Shown here piece by piece: positions 47,115 to 58,200 of a stretch of DNA of 64,000 bases. Every line of letters starts with the position of its first letter. Position 1 is the stretch's first letter. The DNA is from Cercophora sp. LCS_1. Its lineage: Eukaryota; Ascomycota; Sordariomycetes; Sordariales; Lasiosphaeriaceae. The notes beneath the pieces are model-generated. The model worked only from the letters and a program-made list of their open reading frames with translations, made no database searches and was not told where the DNA came from. A program made the translations under genes and the position numbers. Where the stretch lies: contig JAPZLL010000010.1 of NCBI GenBank assembly GCA_036250225.1, forward strand, positions 682,001 to 746,000, in the 5' to 3' direction.

Positions 47115-47582
47115 TCAGATCGACCACAGGTAGTGCTCGATGCGCACCATGGTCTCAACCAGCGCCGTCGCCGCGAACGCCTAGCAGCTGCCGGCGCCGC
47201 CCTGGCCCGCCACGTTGCAGAGCCATTTTTTGCCCCAGCGGTTGCGCCAGTCGACGGCCTTGGCGGCGGTGGGCGGCGGCGGTGGTGGTGGTGCCGCTGC
47301 TGCTCCGGCGGTAGCTCGTCCGGTCGGAGCAGCGCCGGTGACGACGGAGGACTTGAGCTCGTCAATTCGGGCCTGGCGCTCCTTGGTCGTGACAACGTGT
47401 TCGGCAAGGAGCTTGTGGATGTCCAGTGGCGGGACTGGTCCCTCTGCGCTCGGCTTTCCTCCAAGGCCACGCGCAGGCGCACTGGTTGTAAGCCCTGGAG
47501 GAGGGTCGTCAACGACCTGCCATTGCTTCTCGGCAGGGAGAGCTTTCACAGCTTCGCGGATTTTGGCAAAGGTTGGGGCCAT
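47115..47582 (-). pseudogene. Papain-like (C1A) cysteine peptidase relic, stop at the Trp of GSCWAF
   Basis: Frame from the ATG at 47582: a ~100-residue prodomain-like lead (MAPTFAKIREAVKALPAEKQ, PPLDIHKLLAEHV), then VDWRNRWGKKWLCNVAGQGG and AGSC, with the would-be catalytic Cys codon at 47184-47186. The next codon is TAG (47181-47183) where papain-like enzymes have Trp. Behind it the same frame continues with AFAATALVETMVRIEHYLW to 47115. The peptidase is therefore inactivated by a single TGG-to-TAG change and is also truncated: no His/Asn region is present. Papain-family peptidases are unusual in fungi. Confidence 0.65.
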
Positions 47583-48089
47583 GTATTGGTGGCACTTTTA
47601 TGGTTGATGGTACTTGTATACGTGATGGACGATCTCTGGTCACTAGCAAGGGCACTTTGAGCTAAGAGCGAGACACCTCCACAGAGATTATATATGTTGG
47701 CGTCAGCTACCGGTTATCATTTCAACATGCGCGGATGCTCTCGCCTTGGCGAGTTGTGGTATCGGCATTGGTACTACCCAGAGACTCAATGTCATACATC
47801 CCACAGTCATACGAGTTCGGTGTGATATGCGGCTGGGGGCTCAGCGCTGCTATGTCAGTCAAACAACGGTCGCCGAGGGCATAGAACGCGGCATTTACCT
47901 GCATTGAAGTGCTGAGTGGCTTACACCCACAACCAACAGCCACCAACCAGCTGAAGCAGTGCTTCACCATCCCCTTTGGCGTAGCGTTCTCGGGCTGCAG
48001 CCCTGATCTGACATCGAAATCATCATGTTAAATACGACTGGATGGAACCACGGGATCATGATCTTAGGAAGAACACCCTTAAGCGTCGA
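47583..48089. other. Intergenic region
   Basis: About 500 bp with no gene I can identify. Confidence 0.35.
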
Positions 48090-48590
48090 GAGGCAGTGGC
48101 CAGCTTTGGCGTCCTAGATCCTGACGACTTTGTCGTGCGAGGCCGACGCTAGCAATGCCGCGTCGTATGACCAGGCGGCTGACGAGACCCAAGGATTATG
48201 GCCCTCGAGCGTCGTAAGACAGTGGCCTGTCTTGGTGTTCTAGATCTTGACGGCCTTGTCGTACGAGGCCGACGCCAGCAGTGCCGCGTCGTGTGCCCAG
48301 GCGACCGACGAGGCCAAATCATTGTGGCCCTCGAGAGTCGAGAGACATGCATCCCACTTATTCTCCGTGTGGGCCCACAAACTATCCATGGCGACTCTTC
48401 CGCCCCAAACATCTGCCGAACCACGCTATTCGTCGGACTAAATACGAGTGCTGCCACATATGTCTGAAGCTGTGCTTGCTCAATGGCTGACCGATGAGCC
48501 AGAACGAATCGACGGGCGTCTCTGTAAAACGCAGCTTTCTTCGAGGGGCTCGCGAGCATAGCTGTGGGTATAACACAGGGGTGGGGCTTT
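48090..48590 (-). pseudogene. WD40-repeat end of a NACHT-WD40 (HNWD/HET-E-like) receptor, with in-frame stops
   Basis: Minus strand. The hinge typical of fungal NACHT-WD40 receptors is visible near 48400-48540 (YRDARRFVLAHRSAIEQAQL, YVAALVFSPTNSVVRQMFG). After a one-base shift two WD40 units follow, each 126 bp, at 48220-48345 and 48094-48219. They read TLEGHNDLASSVAW with LLASASYDKAVKI-stop-NTKTG, then TLEGHNPWVSSAAW with LLASASHDKVVRI-stop-DAKAG. In both, the Trp of the KIW motif is TAG. The NACHT NTPase and all other repeats are missing. Intact relatives (HET-D, HET-E, HNWD) recognise non-self by highly variable WD40 repeats and trigger cell death. Confidence 0.75.
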
Positions 48591-49429
48591 TAGCGCAAGC
48601 TACCTGTTTAGCGGTGCTGGCTTGCCGGACAGCCTTAAGCTTGGTCTTGTTAAGTGACTAGTTTGTTGCTGGGCTTGTACTTTGAGAAGTGCGGGCACTT
48701 ATCACTAAGCCTGGGCGCTAGGAATGCTATTATCATTAGGAAATGCTTCTCCAAAAAGAATTATAAGTAGTTGATGATTGATACTTATGAAATCGAGAAT
48801 GATAGTCTTAGTGATATAACTCCACAGCCCTCTTTAAATTTTTGCTAATAAGGCAATATTGTTGTTATGCTGGCTGTTCTCTAAACAAAACATGTTACTA
48901 GCAGCTTTGTCAATAATATCCTTAGCTGCAAAATTAGCAACAGTGACTACTAGTGTAAATTTCTGTAACGGTACCTTCAATTGGTACTTTAATTTTTTTT
49001 TTTTAAATGTTTCCGATAGATATTAGTGTTACTCTAGCTGCTGTATCTCTATCTTACGGTTTCGCTTGATTTTCTAAACCTTTTTATTTAAGACCTCTAA
49101 CCAGGCTTGGCTATAGCTCCCCTTTCTGTACTTGATGTGTTCCGAATTATATTGCCCAGGAGAGGAAATTCCGAATGAACTGAGACCCTTATAAGCTGGA
49201 AATACGTATTTTATTACACAATATGCCATTTTGTTGTATATAGTAGACCGATGTAATATCTGATCAACGATTACCGAGGCCATCTAGCTTAGTGTCGCAC
49301 TTGAAATCTAGGAATTTCGTTAGAATGGTAAAACCATTGGTTTCTAAGCTGAAAGTAAGCAATCCAACACTGCCTGGCGTTTGTGGTGATCAGCGCCGCA
49401 CCTAGTTGGGAACAAAAAAAAGGAATTGA
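48591..49429. other. AT-rich degenerate block
   Basis: About 840 bp, strongly AT-rich with dense stops on both strands; looks like repeat-induced point mutation debris of an old element. No family could be read. Confidence 0.5.
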
Positions 49430-49690
49430 GGAGAAAAAAGGAAGGCAGAAATACAAAAGCAAAAAAGGAAGGAGCGGCAAAACGCTCGCCTTGGAGTCCC
49501 GGCCGTCCGCAGACAGCCGAGGTGCTCCAAGGTTACGGAAAACCCCTGGCTCAGCTTGGATTTTCTCTAGCACCTCACAGGGTTTCACCAATAAGCCCGG
49601 GTGTCCCCGGACTCGAACCCAGACCCTCGTAGCATGGTGGAGAGGCCTCCGGGAGCGTCCCCCCTTTGACCGCTCCACCATAATGGTCGG
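49430..49690 (-). mobile_element. tRNA-derived SINE-like element
   Basis: On the minus strand an RNA polymerase III A box (TGGTGGAGCGG, 49680..49670) and a perfect B box (GGTTCGAGTCC, 49619..49609) are spaced about 50 bp apart, as in tRNA genes. The sequence after the B box (GGGGACACCCGGGC) has no partner at the 5' end to form an acceptor stem, so it is not a functional tRNA. A body of about 160 bp continues leftward and ends in T-rich sequence. This is the layout of a fungal tRNA-derived SINE; the left boundary is approximate. Confidence 0.55.
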
Positions 49691-49988
49691 TATACTGTGT
49701 TGAAAACCAGTCCAAGCTTTTTCCATGATAGACTTGCCCTGGGTCGGTGGGGTGGGGCAGCCTGTTGTTGTCGCCGTCGTTGTCGCGGGCATTGGGCACT
49801 GTGTGGTCACGCGGGTCGGCGGCGAGTTGGGATGAAATATTCCAATATTGCTTCCTTCATGGACGTGAACGGTCTGAGCGCGGCTGCACTGCAACTTGAT
49901 CAATCCGCCAAAGTAGCCTAGCCTCCGAACCCGACCCGACATTCTTAGCGATTGCACAAACACCATGGAAAACCAGCACCTCAACCCA

Positions 49989-50052
49989 AGACCGAGACCG
50001 AGACCGAGACGAGACAAGACAAGACAAGACTGACTGACTGACTGACTGACTA
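49989..50052. repeat. Compound microsatellite (GACCGA)n-(GACAA)n-(CTGA)n
   Basis: Tandem GACCGA units pass into GACAA units, then into at least five CTGA units, ending at 50052. Confidence 0.85.
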
Positions 50053-50060
50053 AGCGCGAC

Positions 50061-50741
50061 ATGTCTTCCAGATCAAAGCAAAGCTTCATCATCACCTTCA
50101 ACGCGTCCACCCGCGCCCCACCAAGGGAGGCCGCTACTGATGCCAATGCCCCTGACGCGTTGCCAAGTGCGCTAATCGACTAAGGCCTACCCGTGTGCGT
50201 CGACTGCTCAACCATAGACATCGAAGGCGCTTTTGCAAAAGCCCACCGGCTCTACGAAAAAGGCCGTCGAGGTGAAAACACGCGCGAGCTCGACTCCTGT
50301 CGCCTCGCTAGCGACGACGAAAGCCCAGTCTACCTCCGTGACTTCTACTTTGTTGCATCTATCGCATGACAAAGTACAACACCGAGGAGGACAGGGTCAT
50401 GCTGCCTCGGGAGCTAGGACCAAAAGCAGATCTGGAAATGGCAAAGCGCTGACTCTATCCTGCAACTGCTCAACGTCCCAGACCTGGAATACGAGAGCGA
50501 GGTGGAGGGACACAGGGGCTGGCTCGACGAGTATTGGTGGGGCTTCGAAAACGGGATGGAGGTCGACACTGGCCCGTACATGGACATAGCCCAAACCGAA
50601 GCCCGGGCAAAAGAGTACGGCATCTCTGAACAGCACATGGAGTTCTACGAGGAATGCGCCGAGTTGCTGGGAATTCCCTTGGGGACATTCATGAAACAGC
50701 CACAAGAGACTGCGCGAAGAATCGGCATCAAATTGGAGTAA
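50061..50741 (+). pseudogene. Decayed unknown gene preceding the HET relic
   Basis: Starting at the ATG at 50061 (MSSRSKQSFIITFNAST), one protein can be followed through a TAA at 50180, a CVDC-containing stretch (GLPVCVDCSTIDIEGAF, ENTRELDSCRLASDDES), then two frame changes and a TGA where Trp would fit near 50451. It ends with NVPDLEYESEVEGHRGW, LDEYWWGFENGMEVDTG and EFYEECAELLGIPLGTF, stopping at 50741. No known family is recognised. It may be the front part of the HET protein whose back part lies at 50754-51776. Confidence 0.4.
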
Positions 50742-50753
50742 CTCGTCCCCTAT

Positions 50754-51776
50754 TTGACCTATTTGGCGAAGCATAGAGTGCGTGATTCTGGGGCGTTGCC
50801 ACCCCCGGTAGAAGTCCTGGCAGACAAGGACGCTTTGGAACCACAGCATCCCGACTGGTTCGTCTCCTCAAAAGACAGACCCTTGGTTCCGCTACCACCT
50901 GGCAAAGTGCCCGGAAAGACAATCCTCGTCTCAACCATGCAGGAACCAAGGAGCACCATCCGAGGCTCAAAGTGGGCGACGCGCGGATGGACATACCAAG
51001 AAGGCATCCTACCGACCCGCCATCTCGTCTTTACAAGAGAGCAGATATACTGGGAATGCAACGGGGCGGCGTTACAAGAGTCCATCAAACTCCCCCTATC
51101 CCACCTCCTGCACTCATTACCAAACGGCCAACCCGGGGAACTCCTACATCCTCTCGGGCATCTTCTCAGGGGACATGCACCGCATCCCGCAACTTCAGTA
51201 CGGATACCGCCTCGCTGGTGGCAACAGCCAAGCAGAACCTTGGGAAAAACTACAACTGCTGGACAGCCACATCGAGGCCTTCACCTCGCGCCATCTCACC
51301 GACCCAACCGACTCCCTCAAGGCGTTCCTAGGCGTGGCCGCCACGTGCAACGATTTCAACAACGGGCTATGCTGCACACTGTCGATGGGAGGGATTCGAC
51401 CCTCCTGTCGGGGTTCTTGCCCATGGATGCGTTTGCGGGTTCCATGGCGGGGAACAGGTTGTTGCTGACTGTGAAGGAGCCGGTGGTGTTGAAGCATTTG
51501 CATTTGATGCCTTCGCCTAACGACGAGGGGTGGAAACAGCTGATGGGGAAGCTGGTTGAGTTGGATTCGTCTGTGCCGATTACGGAGCGGGAGCTAACAG
51601 AGGGACACAAGGCTGGTGAGATGGTCACGGTCTTGATGTTTGTTGGAACTGTGCCGTTTTTATATGAGGGGCGAGCGAGATTTTTGATCTTGAGGAGGCT
51701 GGATGCGGGAGGGAGCAGTGGGAGAGAGTCGAGAGGCTGGGTTGACGATGGAGGAGTGTGTGATGAACAAGTATAA
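50754..51776 (+). pseudogene. C-terminal part of a HET-domain protein, frameshifted
   Basis: Frame-coherent stretch typical of the region after the HET core: KTILVSTMQEPRSTIRGSKW, then RGWTYQEGILPTRHLVFTRE and QIYWECNG (50985-51065). A shift near 51130 moves homology to another frame (MHRIPQLQYGYRLAGG, LTDPTDSLKAFLGVAAT), and a second shift near 51370 returns to the first frame (GFLPMDAFAGSMAGNRLL) and on to 51776. The N-terminal half of the HET domain (SYxWG and IDxICINQ) is not found. Decayed incompatibility gene. Confidence 0.65.
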
Positions 51777-51949
51777 GATTGTGACGGACATGGTGCGTGA
51801 TTTACCTGTCAAGAAGTTTGGGAGGGACCTTACAATAGTATAGTCCGTAATCCATCAAGGGCCCAAAATGTGAGCCACTTGGCAGACAGCTGATTACAGG
51901 TAACATTGAATCCAGCTCCTGGCGGTTCAGCTCTGCTACCCATTTATTT

Positions 51950-52178
51950 TGTCAAAAGGAAGGAGGCCTCGGCTGGGCGAAGGAAGGGGCCCCTGGCAGC
52001 CAGTCAGCCCCGCTGACTGGAAGCCTGGCGCCAGTAAGCCAAAGCCACCACGGCTGCGTGGCCTGGATCCTACAGATGGATCTATAAGATACGGCTCTCT
52101 GGCAGAGCCAGAGAACCAGAAGAACAAGCAATACAATCACGGTTTTCTACTTGAATAAGCAGTGCAGTGTTTCTGACA
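51950..52178 (+). mobile_element. Solo LTR (Ty1/copia-like), copy B, with 5-bp target duplication TATTT
   Basis: 229 bp from TGTCAAAAGG to TTTCTGACA. Flanked by TATTT at 51945-51949 and 52179-52183. The last ~140 bp align with copy A (CCACxxxCTGCGTGGCCT, GGATCTATAAGA, CAATACAATCACGG, CTACTTGAATAAGCAGTGC). The 5' part has its own hairpin (CCAGTCAGCcccGCTGACTGG). No internal domain. A minus-strand open frame crosses the empty site if the LTR is ignored. Confidence 0.85.
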
Positions 52179-52183
52179 TATTT

Positions 52184-52494
52184 CCCTTGATGACGATGAT
52201 TGTTTGTACCCCTGATAGAAAACGCTCGTCGTTGTTCATCCGCTCGTTATACTCCAACTTTTCCTGGAAACAGAACGACCAGACTTGCCTCAGATCGGTA
52301 GCCTTCTCTCTCCCAAAACGGACAAGGGGTGAAATGAGATGATCAAACACTCTTCAGCCGCACCACGCCATCCCATTTCCGATACCAGAGCCGCATGTCC
52401 CCTCTCACCTTTTCAGCTCCTTCCTCCAAATCTCTTCCTCGCCTCTTTCCACAATTCATCATTCACAGAAGCCAGGCACCCAACCACAATCGTA
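52184..52494. promoter_or_regulatory. Upstream region of HET-ankyrin gene
   Basis: About 310 bp between the LTR and the HET-ANK start. C/T-rich just before the ATG. A minus-strand frame (52350 to the LTR) looks like a gene fragment of unknown family. Confidence 0.35.
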
Positions 52495-55059
52495 ATGACA
52501 CACACCTACACCCCCCTCCCGCCAAACCACATCCGCCTCCTCCGCCTCCACCCAGCCCCGCACATCGCTTCCCCTCTCGAATGCACCCTCTTCGAAACCA
52601 AACTCAATACAACCCCTTATGAAGCTCTCTCCTACACATGGGGCTCCCCAACCCCGACATCCTCCATCTCCCTCTCCAGCACCACCATCCCGTCCACCAC
52701 CAATCTCTGCGCAGCTCTGCGTGCGCTCCGCAAGCGTAACGAGCCGCGCATTTTATGGGTCGATGCGATATGCATCAACCAAGCGGACCTCGTCGAACAA
52801 GGCGCGCAAGTGCGCATGATGTGGGAGATTTACAAGGCAGCTGAGTGTGTTGTTGTTTGGCTGGGCGATGCGGGACGAGATAGCGATGTGGCGATGGATA
52901 ATATCGCGGCGAGGGATTGTGAGAGGAAGTTGAAAGTACGGGAGACGATGCGCGAGGGGAGACGGTGCGGGTGTCATGCTGGGGAGTGGGAGACGCATCC
53001 TGATCGGACGGGGGTGCTGGGATTGGTGGGGAGGAAGTGGTTTACGAGGGTGTGGGTGGGTCTTCCTTTTCATTTGCAATGACGGAGGATTCGTGGGGAG
53101 GTTGGTTGCTGACCGGAGCAGGTTCTGCAAGAAGTAGCCGCTGCCAAAAAGGTGGTTGTTGCGTGTGGCGATCGGACTGTCAGCGGGAATGAGTTTTATC
53201 AGGAGATCATGGGGTTGAGCTCGTGGATTGCGAGTCTGCAAAAGGTGCTGCGCAAGTCGATGCCTGTTTTAGAGCTGATGAATCAGTCGAGCGGGAGTCT
53301 GGGCGTTGGCTCGTTGCCGTTGCTTGAGCTCATGGAGAGGTTCAGGTCCTGGGATGCGACGAAGCCGGTTGATAAGTTGTTTGCGTTGCTCTCCTTTTCT
53401 TCGGACGCGTCCAAGGTCCCGGAGTTGCAACCGGATTATACCGTGTCGCCTGAGGAACTTGCACGACGGATCGTGCGGTTCGCGCTTCCTGGCTGCGTTG
53501 TCGATGACACTGCGCAAGGGGCTGGAACAGAGGTCACCTTTGAAGCGGAGGGTTTCCTATTGGGCGAGATTGTCTCCAAGATGTCGGGCGGCGGGCAAGG
53601 ACGACGGTTTCGGGTCGTTCCTAAGGAGTCGAAGCTGCCCATGGCTGTTTACAATCCACGAGCCAGGGAGCTGTTTGCGCGTGATGCAGGCTGGGAGATA
53701 TGCATCGAGAACGAACGAAAGTTGGACCTTGGCGAATCCGTCGTGCTGCTCCGGGGCGCCTCTCGACCAACGGTGGTGTCTTTCTGGAAAGGCGAGTTGA
53801 ACCTTGTCATGCTCGCGGCACCGGAGCCGACAACGTCAGGGACAAGCAGCCACGACCGTGTGAGAGAATGGGACTCAGCTGTGCAGACGCTCGCCGCAGA
53901 GACAGAGGGTCTCATCAAATTCAAGCTGTCGTGGGATCCCTTCCGGAAGCCTTTCTCCTCCGAGCTCAGCAAGCACACGCTCAGTCCCAACGACCACTTC
54001 GTCCAGTGGGAAGCCTTGATCGAGAGAATGCGAGACCGAGCTGAAGCGGGCAATGAGGAAGAACATGACTGCAGAACTCTGGCGATGCTCAACATGATGT
54101 TCAGCGGCGACAGAGACGCTGTCAAGGCTGGCACATCTGAGTTTACCACCACGCTTCCCGAAGCCGCTCTCAACGGCTGGTACAGAACTGTCAAGGTGCT
54201 TTTGGATGCGAATTCCGATGTCAATGCGACTCTTGACGAGAGTGGTCTCACCGCGTTGCACCTTGCCGTTATCAAGGACAATAAGAAGATCGTTCGGGCC
54301 CTGTTAGATGCCAAGGCCAGCGTGGATGTCGTGGACGCAAACGGTCTCACTCCCATAGAGGTTGGGATGCAAGTCAAGTGCGATGGTGAAATGATCAGAA
54401 TGCTTCTCGGCGCCGGCGCTACCTTGCCCAAGTTGAATATCATCAAGACCGACAGGACACTGGCGGAGCGCCTTTTCGATCTCGTGTTTGACGGCACGGC
54501 GGAGGAGGTCAAAGAGCTGCTCCAGTCTGAAGGCGCCGACCCAAACAAAGTTACCAAGGAGTTCGGTCCGACCAGGGATGTAACCGGCCTGCATATTGCC
54601 GCAGAGCTGGGCAAAAAGGAGAAGGTCGCCGCCTTCTTGGAAGCGGGCACCAAAGTTGACTGTCGGACGAGCGAAGACACAACGCCGTTGCATCAGGCGG
54701 CTATGAACGGTCACTCTGAGGTGGTCGAGTTACTGCTGAAGGCCGGCGCCGATGTCAATGCTCGGGATGATAACGGGACAACACCGCTGGACTTTGCTCT
54801 GCACAGGCAGATGCTCGAAACGGCCCAGATTATCGCCGCTGCTGGAGGGAAGACTGCGAGGCTCGGAAGGGAGGCCGAGGAGGAAGTGGAGCTCTCAGAA
54901 GACAAAGATGAAGACGATCACCATCACGACCATCAAGCCAAGCCAACAACCGGCGCTCGCCCCAGCTTTCTCCAACGTTTACAGAAGCGCTGGCGATTGA
55001 ACGTCTCCGGGAGGTGGAAAGACGGTTTGCGGAGACTTCGACGGGATACCCGAGGATAG
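52495..55059 (+). CDS. HET-domain protein with C-terminal ankyrin repeats
   Basis: Two exons, 52495..53055 and 53122..55059, with a 66-bp phase-0 intron (GTGGGT...GAGCAG) that joins FTRVW to VLQEVAAAKKVVVACGD and so restores the conserved RVWVLQE motif. Total 832 residues. HET core at residues ~35-200: YEALSYTWGSP, RILWVDAICINQADLVEQG, QVRMMWEIYKAAECVVVWLG. The middle part is the usual variable HET C-terminal region (WDATKPVDKLFALLSF). Residues ~555-755 form ankyrin repeats, the best being GLTALHLAVIKDNKKIVRAL and TTPLHQAAMNGHSEVVELLL. The tail has an acidic/His run (EDDHHHDH) and a basic end. The ATG follows a C-rich leader (ACAATCGTAATG). Complete, no lesions seen. Family role: incompatibility and cell-death induction, with ankyrins probably binding partner or ligand. 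Confidence 0.92.
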
Positions 55060-55190
55060 CCCTTTTCCGCCATAACGAGTTGTTCGCCAAGTCTGGAGTG
55101 AACTATCTAGGTAGATAGCGGCCATGGAATACATGGATGCGCGGGAACAGATGCAAGATTTTCTATGGCGTCAGGCAATCTCGTGCACTG

Positions 55191-55211
55191 AAAAAAAAAA
55201 AAAAAAAAAAA
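55191..55211. repeat. 21-base A tract in the short gap between two HET-ankyrin genes
   Basis: Homopolymer of 21 adenines in the 207-bp tail-to-tail interval (55060-55266). On the minus strand it is a T tract downstream of the second HET-ANK gene. Confidence 0.85.
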
Positions 55212-55266
55212 GGAGTGATTGATCTCTGCCGCCTAGCATCCCGATGAGCACTCAGAGGTCATTAAG

Positions 55267-58200
55267 TCAGCAACGTTCAACTCCCGGGGTTTCCTCGTCT
55301 TTCCGTCCCCCCTCCGTCGGCGATAGCGGGCTATCAGCGTACTCAAACCCGCCTCTGAGATATCGCCGGTACTTGTTCGCTCCCACATCTTCCAAGACAA
55401 ATTGTAATGGTGGCGGTGCTTCCACTCCTGGCCGGTAAGGATCCGAATCGATTTCCTGAGCCTGGGGTAAGCCAAAAGGGTAGTTGGACGGCAGGTATCC
55501 GTAACCAAAGCCTGTGTCTTGCGCGATGATGCTGGTGTTTGTGGGCGCTCTCGACGGCAGACCGTATGAAGCGTTATTAGTAGAAACTCTGGTCGGCGGA
55601 TTGGGATACGGGGTGCTGCCGTGGGATTGGCGGCTTAGTGACATCTGACTCGAATGCATGTTCGCGCTGGCCTGGGAGCCCCGGCTGGTTGCCATGGCTG
55701 GGAACGTGGTGGAGTGGCTCCCAATACTTGAGGAAGAGGCGAAGCGGTCAACTGAGGGGTGTGACAACGAGTTGTTGCTCGAGTAGCGGGAAAATGGAAG
55801 AGAAGAGGTTGGTGGGTACGATGAAGTGCTGTGTGTCGATGGGAAAGATGTAAGTGGTTGTGACGATGTCGGATGAGAATGTTGATGTGTCGAGGCCCGA
55901 TGGTCCACGACCGAGAAATGAGGCACGCTCAAAGCGTCTGGGGGATAAATACCGGGCTCGAAGGGCTGATATGTGTCGAGTTTCCCCGGAAACGGACGTT
56001 GCGTCCCTTGTGGTTGCTTTCCCTTGTGGTCTTGATTAGATTCTTGTGCCAGGTGTTGGGCAATTTTCATGTTTCCAGTTTGTGCGATAGCAAAAATCGC
56101 ATTCCCGGCTTTCTCAACAACATTGGCAAACCCTTTTTCCTTGTCCATTGTGAAAAAATAGTCGTACGAAACAAAGGGGTCGGCCCCGGCGCGGAGAAGT
56201 AGCTGTAGGATGGGAATCCTTCCGCACGACGCAGCTATGTGCAGCGCTCGGTTGAAGAAATCTTGTGATAAGGGTGTCCGTTTGAGCTCCCCAACCAACA
56301 TCGCTACAACCTCAGGATAGCCAAACATGGCTGCGAGATCCAGGGGCGTAAGGTCTAGCTTGTGGGTTCGCACCGTGGGGTCGGCGCCGCTCCCCAACAG
56401 CCGAGTCACTGTGGCTACACTACCACTACGGCAAGCCACGTGCAGCGGCGTCAAGCCCATGTCGTCGGCAAGATTGACAAGCGCCCCGGACTCGAGCAGA
56501 ATGCCGAGGACAACGACCTGCCGAGTGGCGGCGGCCCACCACAATGGAGACCGGCCCAGATGATCCGTCCGGTTCGCAGAATGGGGTTGGTGTCGCAGAA
56601 GCTTCTCAATGATTTCAGGACTGTCCAGAAACAAATTCACAGCTTCATGGAAGGGAGTAGCCTTGGCGTCCTGCATCCAGGGGCGCTCGGTCAGGATGCG
56701 TGCTGTTGCCGGCGGGTTTCTGAAAAGGAAAGGAGGGCGTTGACCGGTGGAACCTGGGTCACTATCCAAGGATTTCTTTCGTTGAGCGGCAACGAATACG
56801 GCACTGGTTCGGTCCACACCTTCCTGTGTCATCTCTAGCTTTAAAGACACTGATACAGAAACATACCAGCGACCCTGAAGCTGGACACCCATGACAGTTG
56901 CATCAGTGAGAACACGGCAGTCATCCCCCAGCGCGTCGCGAAGTGCTGCAGAGGAAACAGCGCCTTGAACTTTGTTCTCCAGAAGCCCTTTGATCCTCAG
57001 GTTGACCGTCTCCATGACTGATGCCAGCGGTGGCGGGGTTCCCTTTTTTGAGAGTTGGAAGCACCAACCCTCCCATCTCATGGCATCCAGGCGGCGTAAC
57101 CCCACAACAACGTCGACGCTGATGGTCGGTCGTGTCCGGTCACCGAAGCGAAATAGCGCCATGGCCTGCAGTTCTCGAGAATACTTGGCAGCCATAGTCA
57201 GCGTGTGGGAATTCCACTGTCCAGGCGGAAACGTGTCGATCAGTGTGTATTGCGAAGAGGTACCATCGGAGCTAGAGGATCTAGCTGAGGAAATGCTCAG
57301 CGCTGGGTTCTTGGAGGCACCCGTGTTGCGGGGCACAGAGTGGATGGAGGCCACACGAATCTGAGGCAGGTGGTAATAGATAGGGTCTTGACGGACGTAG
57401 ATCGTGCGGTAGCCCTCAAGCTCCAAATGCAGCTCTGACTCAGGAGCGGCGAGGAACTTGAGTGGTGTCGCCTTGAGCCTTGCGTACTGGTCCTCGGAGA
57501 GGCGCCGCAAGGGTATTGCGGGGCAAAGATACTGATCGTCAGCCCGAACAATGCAGTCGAGAATGGCATAAAAGTCCTCTTCCATCGGGACTCCCTCATT
57601 CTCCTGCATAGGGCGTAGGTAGAGCTGCACTCGGAGCCCGAGGTTGGTCATTGTTGACGGAGTGCTCGTGTAGACCGGGAGAAGAGGCAGTGGCTGCAAT
57701 TCCCCGACGCCCTTGAATGACTCTGGGCTTTTGGCGAGAAGACCGCATAGCTCGTCGGGATTTGCAGGGCTGTCTCTGTGTTCCGGGGAGAGGGGATCCG
57801 CTATCCAAGCGAATAACGATTGATCATCGGACCGCTGAATGATTTCCTCTTGCAACCGTGTAAAAGCGCGGTGGCCCTCGCCATACAACAGGGGCATGTT
57901 GACCTGGAACAGACCCATCAGGCAATACGCCGAGTCCTCGAGTCGGGTGGTCTGGCGACTAGCAGCCCACTTCATCCTGGTGGCCACGCTGAGTTGGGCC
58001 GGGTCGATTCTCCCGTCAAGCACCTCGAGTTCGATACCAGTTACCTCGCTGATGACTTCTGCGAAAGCCTCGGGCTGATCCTTCTGACCAAGAATGCTCC
58101 AGTTGCGGGCAAAGAAGTAGACGTTTGGAGGCGCGATAAGCTCTTGAAGCGTCCACCCACGAGTGAACCACCTGCTCGATCGCAGCTGCGAGTCTGGAAG

